A DNA stretch of 64,000 nt from an uncultured Dehalococcoidia bacterium (lineage in GTDB: Bacteria; Chloroflexota; Dehalococcoidia; Lucifugimonadales; GCA-2712585). Positions 58,517-64,000 of this stretch are shown in pieces. The position numbers and the translations under genes are program-made. The stretch lies in NCBI GenBank assembly GCA_951812825.1, contig OX638324.1, positions 1,177,141 to 1,241,140 on the forward strand, in the 5' to 3' direction. How positions within the stretch are numbered: the stretch's first letter is position 1; each line of letters opens with the position of its first letter. The notes under the pieces were generated by a model. It searched no databases and had not been told where the DNA came from. It worked only from the letters and a program-made list of their open reading frames with translations.

Positions 58517-58567
58517 AAGAGGGGCGGGGGAGGGGGCACCCGCACTCGCGGGGGAACGGGGCGTGTT

Positions 58568-60271
58568 GTGAGCACTAAGTTCATTTTTGTGACGGGGGGA
58601 GTGGTGAGCGCCGTGGGGAAGGGCGTCAGTGTCGCGTCTATCGGGCGGATACTGAAGAGCCGGGGTATTTCCGTTTCAGTGATTAAGCTGGACCCGTACC
58701 TGAACGTGGACCCGGGGACAATGTCTCCGTACCAGCACGGGGAGGTGTTTGTGACGAAGGACGGCGGCGAGACGGATATGGACCTGGGGCACTACGAGCG
58801 GTTCATCGACATCGAGGTGACGCGTTCGTCGAATCTGACGGCGGGGCAGGTGTACCAGTCGTTGATTGCGAAGGAGCGTCGGGGGGATTTTCTGGGGGGG
58901 ACGATTCAGGCGGTGTCGCACGTTACGAATGAGATAAAGGGGAGGATACTTTCGCTGGCGGAGGAGTCGGGCGCGGAGGTGGTGGTGGTGGAGGTTGGGG
59001 GCACGGTAGGGGACATGGAGGGGCAGCCGTTTCTGGAGGCTATCCGGCAGATGCGGAAGGAGGTGGGACGGGAGAATGTCTTCTATATTCACGTGACTCT
59101 CTTACCTTATATATATGCGACGGGGGAGTTGAAGACTAAGCCGACGCAGCATTCGGTGCGGGACCTGCGGGCTATCGGGATTCAGCCGGACGCGATTATC
59201 TGCCGCAGCGACTTTGAGGTTTCCGAGGGGATCCGGGACAAGATTGCGTTGTTCTGCGACGTGGATAAGGATGCGGTGATTCCGCTTTTGACGGTGGATA
59301 CTATCTACCGGGTGCCGCTGATTCTGGAGGAGTGGCGGCTGGGGGACCTGCTGGCGTCTACGCTGAATCTGCGGGCGGAGCAGCGGGATATGGAGGGGTG
59401 GTCGGCGATGGTGGATCGGATGCGGACGCTGAACGGCCGGGTGCCGATTGCGCTGGTGGGGAAGTACGTGGAGTTGCAGGACAGTTATATTTCGGTAAAG
59501 GAGGCGCTGCAGCACGCGGCGTTGCATCACGGGCAGGAGGTGGAAGTGCAGTGGGTGCACGCGGAACAGGTGGAGGCGGAGGGTCCGGAGGGGCTTTTGG
59601 CGTCGGCGTGCGGGATTGTGGTGCCGGGGGGGTTCGGGTCGAGGGGGGTGGAGGGGATGATTTCGACGGCGCAGTACGCGCGGGAGAACGGGATTCCGTA
59701 CCTGGGGCTGTGCCTGGGGTTGCAGGTGATGGTGGTGGAGTTCGCACGGAATGTGCTGCGGATGAAGGGGGCGCATTCTTACGAGGTGGACCCGGATTGC
59801 GCGGACCCGGTGGTGCATTTTATGCCGGAGCAGCAGAATGTGACGAATATGGGGGGTACGATGCGGCTGGGGAATTATCCGTGTGTGCTGGTGGAGGATA
59901 GTCTGGCGCACCGGGCGTACGGAGAGGCGGAGGTGTGGGAGCGTCACCGGCACCGGTTTGAGCTGAATAACGATTATCGCGAACGTCTGGAGGGGGCGGG
60001 GATGAGGGCCAGCGGGCTTTCGCCGGACCGTCGGCTGGTGGAGATAACGGAGGTGGAGGGGCACCCGTTTATGCTGGGGGTGCAGTTTCATCCGGAGTTC
60101 CGGTCTAGGCCGCACCGACCCCACCCGCTGGTGAGCGAGTTTGTGGGGACGGCGATGAAGACCCTGCGGGAGGGGAGTCAGCCTTCGCTACCGCTGGGGG
60201 AGGATGCGATGACGATTCCCCGGAGGCCGCCGCATTTCAATGGGGGGAATTTCAGGGGTCAGAGGATATGA
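58568..60271 (+). CDS. pyrG: CTP synthase
   Basis: 567 residues from the GTG at 58568 ([20 protein letters not shown]). The synthetase domain shows [40 protein letters not shown]. The glutaminase domain shows the oxyanion [16 protein letters not shown], the nucleophile Cys in [18 protein letters not shown], and the His/Glu in [13 protein letters not shown]. It makes CTP from UTP, ATP and glutamine. An in-frame extension upstream is Gly/Arg-rich, covers a palindromic repeat, and is rejected. The C-terminal tail after the glutaminase ([20 protein letters not shown]) is a slight extension. Confidence 0.96.
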   Translation: MSTKFIFVTGGVVSAVGKGVSVASIGRILKSRGISVSVIKLDPYLNVDPGTMSPYQHGEVFVTKDGGETDMDLGHYERFIDIEVTRSSNLTAGQVYQSLIAKERRGDFLGGTIQAVSHVTNEIKGRILSLAEESGAEVVVVEVGGTVGDMEGQPFLEAIRQMRKEVGRENVFYIHVTLLPYIYATGELKTKPTQHSVRDLRAIGIQPDAIICRSDFEVSEGIRDKIALFCDVDKDAVIPLLTVDTIYRVPLILEEWRLGDLLASTLNLRAEQRDMEGWSAMVDRMRTLNGRVPIALVGKYVELQDSYISVKEALQHAALHHGQEVEVQWVHAEQVEAEGPEGLLASACGIVVPGGFGSRGVEGMISTAQYARENGIPYLGLCLGLQVMVVEFARNVLRMKGAHSYEVDPDCADPVVHFMPEQQNVTNMGGTMRLGNYPCVLVEDSLAHRAYGEAEVWERHRHRFELNNDYRERLEGAGMRASGLSPDRRLVEITEVEGHPFMLGVQFHPEFRSRPHRPHPLVSEFVGTAMKTLREGSQPSLPLGEDAMTIPRRPPHFNGGNFRGQRI

Positions 60272-60927
60272 AGCTATTTGTGGATACGGCAGACGTGGAC
60301 GAGGTGCGGCGGGCCGCTCGGCTGGGGGTGGTGTCCGGCGTGACGACGAATCCTTCTCTGGCGGCGCAGGCGGGAGTGTCGGGGATGGAGGGGTACCGGG
60401 CGGCGGTGGCGGAGATCGCTTCGATTGTGGACGGGCCGATTTCGATTGAGGTGGTGAGCGAGGACGTGGAGGGGATGATTACGGAGGGGAAGGAGTACGC
60501 GACCTGGGCGCCAACGCCGTGGGTGAAGCTGCCAAGTACGGCGGCGGGGTTCGAGGCGATGAAGGCATTGTCGGACGAGGGGATTGAGATCAACCAGACG
60601 CTGTGCTTTTCGGTGAACCAGGCGCTGCTTGGGGCGCAGGCGGGCGCGGCGGCGGTGAGTCCCTTTGTGGGGCGCGTGGACGACACGGGACAGCGGGGGA
60701 TGGACCTGGTGGAGGAGATTGTGTCGATTTATCGGAATTACGGAATCAGGACGCAGGTGCTGGCGGCAAGCATACGTCACCCACTGCACTGCGTGGAGGC
60801 AGCAAGGGCGGGGGCGCATATTGCGACGGTGCCGTGCGCGGTGCTGGAGCAGATGGTGAAGCACCCGCTGACAACGGTGGGGGTGGAGCGGTTTCGCCAG
60901 GACTGGCAGAGGGCCAGCGGCAGCTGA
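60268..60927 (+). CDS. tal: Transaldolase, short (fructose-6-phosphate aldolase-like) form
   Basis: 219 residues, the short TalC/Fsa class. [36 protein letters not shown] is the family start. ISIEVVSEDVEGMI, the Lys in WVKLPSTAAGFEAMKAL (Schiff base), INQTLCFSVNQALLGAQAGAAAVSPFVGRVDD and VLAASIRHPLHCVEAA follow. It transfers dihydroxyacetone units in the pentose phosphate pathway. The ATG overlaps the pyrG stop by four bases, so they are co-translated. Aldolase-only activity cannot be excluded. Confidence 0.93.
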   Translation: MKLFVDTADVDEVRRAARLGVVSGVTTNPSLAAQAGVSGMEGYRAAVAEIASIVDGPISIEVVSEDVEGMITEGKEYATWAPTPWVKLPSTAAGFEAMKALSDEGIEINQTLCFSVNQALLGAQAGAAAVSPFVGRVDDTGQRGMDLVEEIVSIYRNYGIRTQVLAASIRHPLHCVEAARAGAHIATVPCAVLEQMVKHPLTTVGVERFRQDWQRASGS

Positions 60928-60975
60928 GGCGACGGTTCAGAGTGCCTCAGCGGAGCAAAAATCTTTGGAAAGAAT

Positions 60976-62274
60976 GTGATCCAAGTGTCCCCTAAACCGA
61001 CGTTAGACGTTTCAGAACTGGAAAGGAAGAGCAAGGAGGAGCTGTTGGACATTGCCCAGCAGATGGGCATGGAAAACGGCAACGCGCTCACTTCGCTCCG
61101 CAAGGAGGACGTGGTGGTGCGGATTGCCCACAGGTTCCCGGACCAGCACCGGCTGAGAGGGTCGGGGGTGCTGGAGCTGATGAGCGACGGGTACGGGTTC
61201 CTCCGGCACACAGGCTTGAAGCCGGGGCCGGGGGATATCTACGTGTCGCAGTCGCAGATCCGGCGGTTCGGGCTGAGGTGCGGGGATACGGTGGCGGGAG
61301 GCGTCCGCTCGCCCAAGGGAGGGGAGCGGTACTTCGGGATGACGCGGGTTGATACGGTCAACGAGCTTACGCCGCCCCAGGCGCGGTCGCGGCCGACCTT
61401 CGAGGAGTTGACGCCCGTATTCCCGGATCAGCAGATAACGCTGGAGACCACCCCGGATAACCTGACGACGCGGATGATAGACCTCTTCTCTCCCATAGGC
61501 CGCGGCCAGCGGGGGCTTATCGTGTCGCCGCCCAAGGCGGGGAAGACAACGATATTGAAGCACGTGGCCAGCGGGGTGACGGCGAACTTCCCGGACATCC
61601 ACATAATGGTGGTGCTCATCGGGGAGCGGCCAGAGGAGGTGACGGACATGCGCCGCTCGGTGAAGGGGGAGGTCTTTGCTTCCACCTTCGACGAGTCGGT
61701 GGAGGACCAGGTGCGGCTGGCGGATCTTGCGCTGGACCGGGCGAAGCGGCTGGTGGAGTCGGGCAAGGACGTGCTGATACTGATGGACAGCATCACGCGA
61801 GCCACGCGGGCCTATAACCTGGCGCTGCCCAGCAGCGGACGTACGCTTTCGGGAGGCATCGACCCGGTGGCGCTCTATCCGCCCAAGAAGTTCTTCGGAG
61901 CGGCCCGGAACGTGGAGTTCGGGGGTAGCTTGACCATCATCGCCAACTGCCTGGTAGACACGGGCAGTCGCATGGACGAGGTGATTTACGAGGAGTTCAA
62001 GGGCACGGGGAACATGGAGCTTCACCTGGACAGGAAGCTGGCGGAGAAGCGCATCTTCCCCGCCATAGACATCGGCCGAAGCAGCACCCGTAGGGAAGAG
62101 TTGATGTTCGACGCGAAGATGGTGAAGAACATCTGGCTGCTGCGGCGCATCGTGGGCCTGCTGGTGCACGAGTCGGGCAACTTCACCGACGGCATCGAGC
62201 GGATACTGGAACGGCTCTCCCAAAGCAAAAGTAACGCTGAATTCCTGGCGCGGCTGGCCAAGGACCCCAGCTAA
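60976..62274 (+). CDS. rho: Transcription termination factor Rho
   Basis: 432 residues from a GTG. The N-terminal helix bundle is [33 protein letters not shown], and the RNA-binding cold-shock domain is [45 protein letters not shown]. The ATPase has [19 protein letters not shown] (P loop), [30 protein letters not shown] (Walker B) and [22 protein letters not shown]. It is a hexameric RNA helicase that ends transcription. Rho lies 48 bases after the transaldolase gene. Confidence 0.96.
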   Translation: MIQVSPKPTLDVSELERKSKEELLDIAQQMGMENGNALTSLRKEDVVVRIAHRFPDQHRLRGSGVLELMSDGYGFLRHTGLKPGPGDIYVSQSQIRRFGLRCGDTVAGGVRSPKGGERYFGMTRVDTVNELTPPQARSRPTFEELTPVFPDQQITLETTPDNLTTRMIDLFSPIGRGQRGLIVSPPKAGKTTILKHVASGVTANFPDIHIMVVLIGERPEEVTDMRRSVKGEVFASTFDESVEDQVRLADLALDRAKRLVESGKDVLILMDSITRATRAYNLALPSSGRTLSGGIDPVALYPPKKFFGAARNVEFGGSLTIIANCLVDTGSRMDEVIYEEFKGTGNMELHLDRKLAEKRIFPAIDIGRSSTRREELMFDAKMVKNIWLLRRIVGLLVHESGNFTDGIERILERLSQSKSNAEFLARLAKDPS

Positions 62275-62304
62275 CGCGCACAGGTCTTTGGAGGCATTTA
62301 CGGG

Positions 62305-62571
62305 ATGACACTGGAAACGAATCACGGAGTTAACGTGGTAACCGGGGAAGGCAACACCAGGGTGTTGCTGGGCTGCACGCACCAGCGGGGGCTCGTCTAC
62401 ATGGTGCCGGCGGAGAAGAGCTGGGTATGCACGGAGGAGATGCTGCCGGGCCACGCGCTGGCGGGATTCCTGGGAGAACTTACTGCCCGCGGAGACCCGG
62501 ATGTGGAAGAGATGATGCAGAGGTGGGGCATCTACTTTAGGCAGATGCCGCTGGACGAGTCCCAGGGCTAA
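62305..62571 (+). CDS. Small protein of unknown function
   Basis: 88 residues, ATG about 10 bases after TTTGGAGG. MTLETNHGVNVVTGEGNTRVLLGC, then HQRGLVYMVPAEKSWVCTEEML and ALAGFLGELTARGDPDVEEMMQRWGIYF. Two cysteines (positions 24 and 42) are too few and too far apart to form a clear zinc site. No signal peptide or membrane segment is present. It follows rho by 30 bases and could be in the same transcript. I do not recognise the family. Confidence 0.6.
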   Translation: MTLETNHGVNVVTGEGNTRVLLGCTHQRGLVYMVPAEKSWVCTEEMLPGHALAGFLGELTARGDPDVEEMMQRWGIYFRQMPLDESQG

Positions 62572-62595
62572 GGAACCAGAGGGGGGAAGGCGCGG

Positions 62596-64000
<1,405 letters not shown>

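Larger units (their letters stand above)
57885..58567. other. Repeat-rich divergent intergenic region between copy B and pyrG
   Basis: 683 bases with no gene. From left to right: the duplicated leader of copy B (to about 58030), a minus-strand TATAAT near 58050, repeat family B (58081-58120), a G-tract array (58143-58179), palindrome family A (58183-58212 and 58487-58516), a degenerate copy of the GTTCCTGC/GCAGGAAC palindrome (58224-58268) and the pyrG promoter (58275-58304). A transcript from that promoter would have a leader of roughly 250 bases. Confidence 0.6.

Noticed and set aside
58511-58567. Upstream in-frame extension of pyrG
   Set aside because: It would translate a palindromic repeat into a Gly/Arg-rich tail; the GTG at 58568 gives the standard family start.
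59102-60124. 340-codon minus-strand frame opposite pyrG
   Set aside because: Arg/Pro/His-rich composition, no motif, antisense to a clear CTP synthase.
61012-62454. 480-codon minus-strand frame opposite rho
   Set aside because: Arg/His/Pro-rich shadow of a well-conserved gene.

Overview
The window reads as a piece of a GC-rich bacterial chromosome. It has many GTG and TTG starts, tight stop/start overlaps (ATGA, GTGA, TTGA, TAATG), and housekeeping genes of ordinary bacterial type (pyrG, rho, gltX, lspA, rluD, ftsH, addAB). The accessory content is CaiB-type CoA-transferases, paired acyl-CoA dehydrogenases, several TIM-barrel amidohydrolases, short-chain dehydrogenases, DUF1800/DUF1501 proteins and Pro/Thr-linker lipoproteins. 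That mix resembles uncultured Chloroflexota of the Dehalococcoidia/SAR202 type. The placement is an inference from gene content, since no rRNA or other taxonomic marker was analysed. I found no rRNA, tRNA, CRISPR array, transposase or phage gene.

Layout. 1-1469: an ACT-domain protein (cut by the window edge) behind a PLP-dependent histidine-decarboxylase-type enzyme. 1776-2534: a K+ channel with a TrkA-N domain. 2557-8756: an AddAB-type helicase-nuclease pair on the minus strand. 8968-13532: NAD-formate dehydrogenase, a six-helix membrane protein, and a SulP transporter fused to STAS and cyclic-nucleotide-binding-like domains. 13959-15649: an ABC-2 exporter. 15798-16448: a HigBA-like toxin-antitoxin pair with a palindromic operator candidate. 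16571-21808: a phosphotriesterase-like hydrolase, then a minus-strand run of threonine aldolase, a lipoprotein with a degenerate trypsin fold, an amidohydrolase and an oxaloacetate-decarboxylase-like lyase. 21897-24900: lspA-rluD-gltX, all overlapping. 24897-30574: an acyl-CoA catabolic operon (crotonase, two ACADs, two CaiB transferases) in which one member of each pair appears catalytically empty. 30732-34428: amidohydrolase, a nucleophile-less alpha/beta hydrolase and a GMC oxidoreductase.

34519-36327 is a visibly AT-richer two-gene island, an OLD/RecF-like ATPase followed 3 bases later by a PIN-domain nuclease. It looks like a transferred defence or toxin module. 36332-42740 holds three SDRs, an MFS transporter, an AllA-like ureidoglycolate lyase and two PuuE-like deacetylases, which suggests catabolism of a cyclic amide or ureide. 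42917-47760 is one operon: DUF1800, DUF1501, NHL-repeat protein, aminotransferase. 48010-49893 is a peptide-type ABC solute-binding lipoprotein.

50083-58030 is the most unusual region. Two head-to-tail copies of a ~3.8 kb unit each encode a ~1170-residue secreted calcium-motif surface protein, preceded by an overlapping 18-codon leader ORF and followed by an identical terminator. The copies are near identical over long blocks but are broken by short, length-variable divergent islands, a pattern expected from gene conversion plus diversification of surface loops. 58568-62571 is pyrG, transaldolase, rho and a small unknown gene behind a strong promoter. ftsH enters from the right edge on the minus strand.
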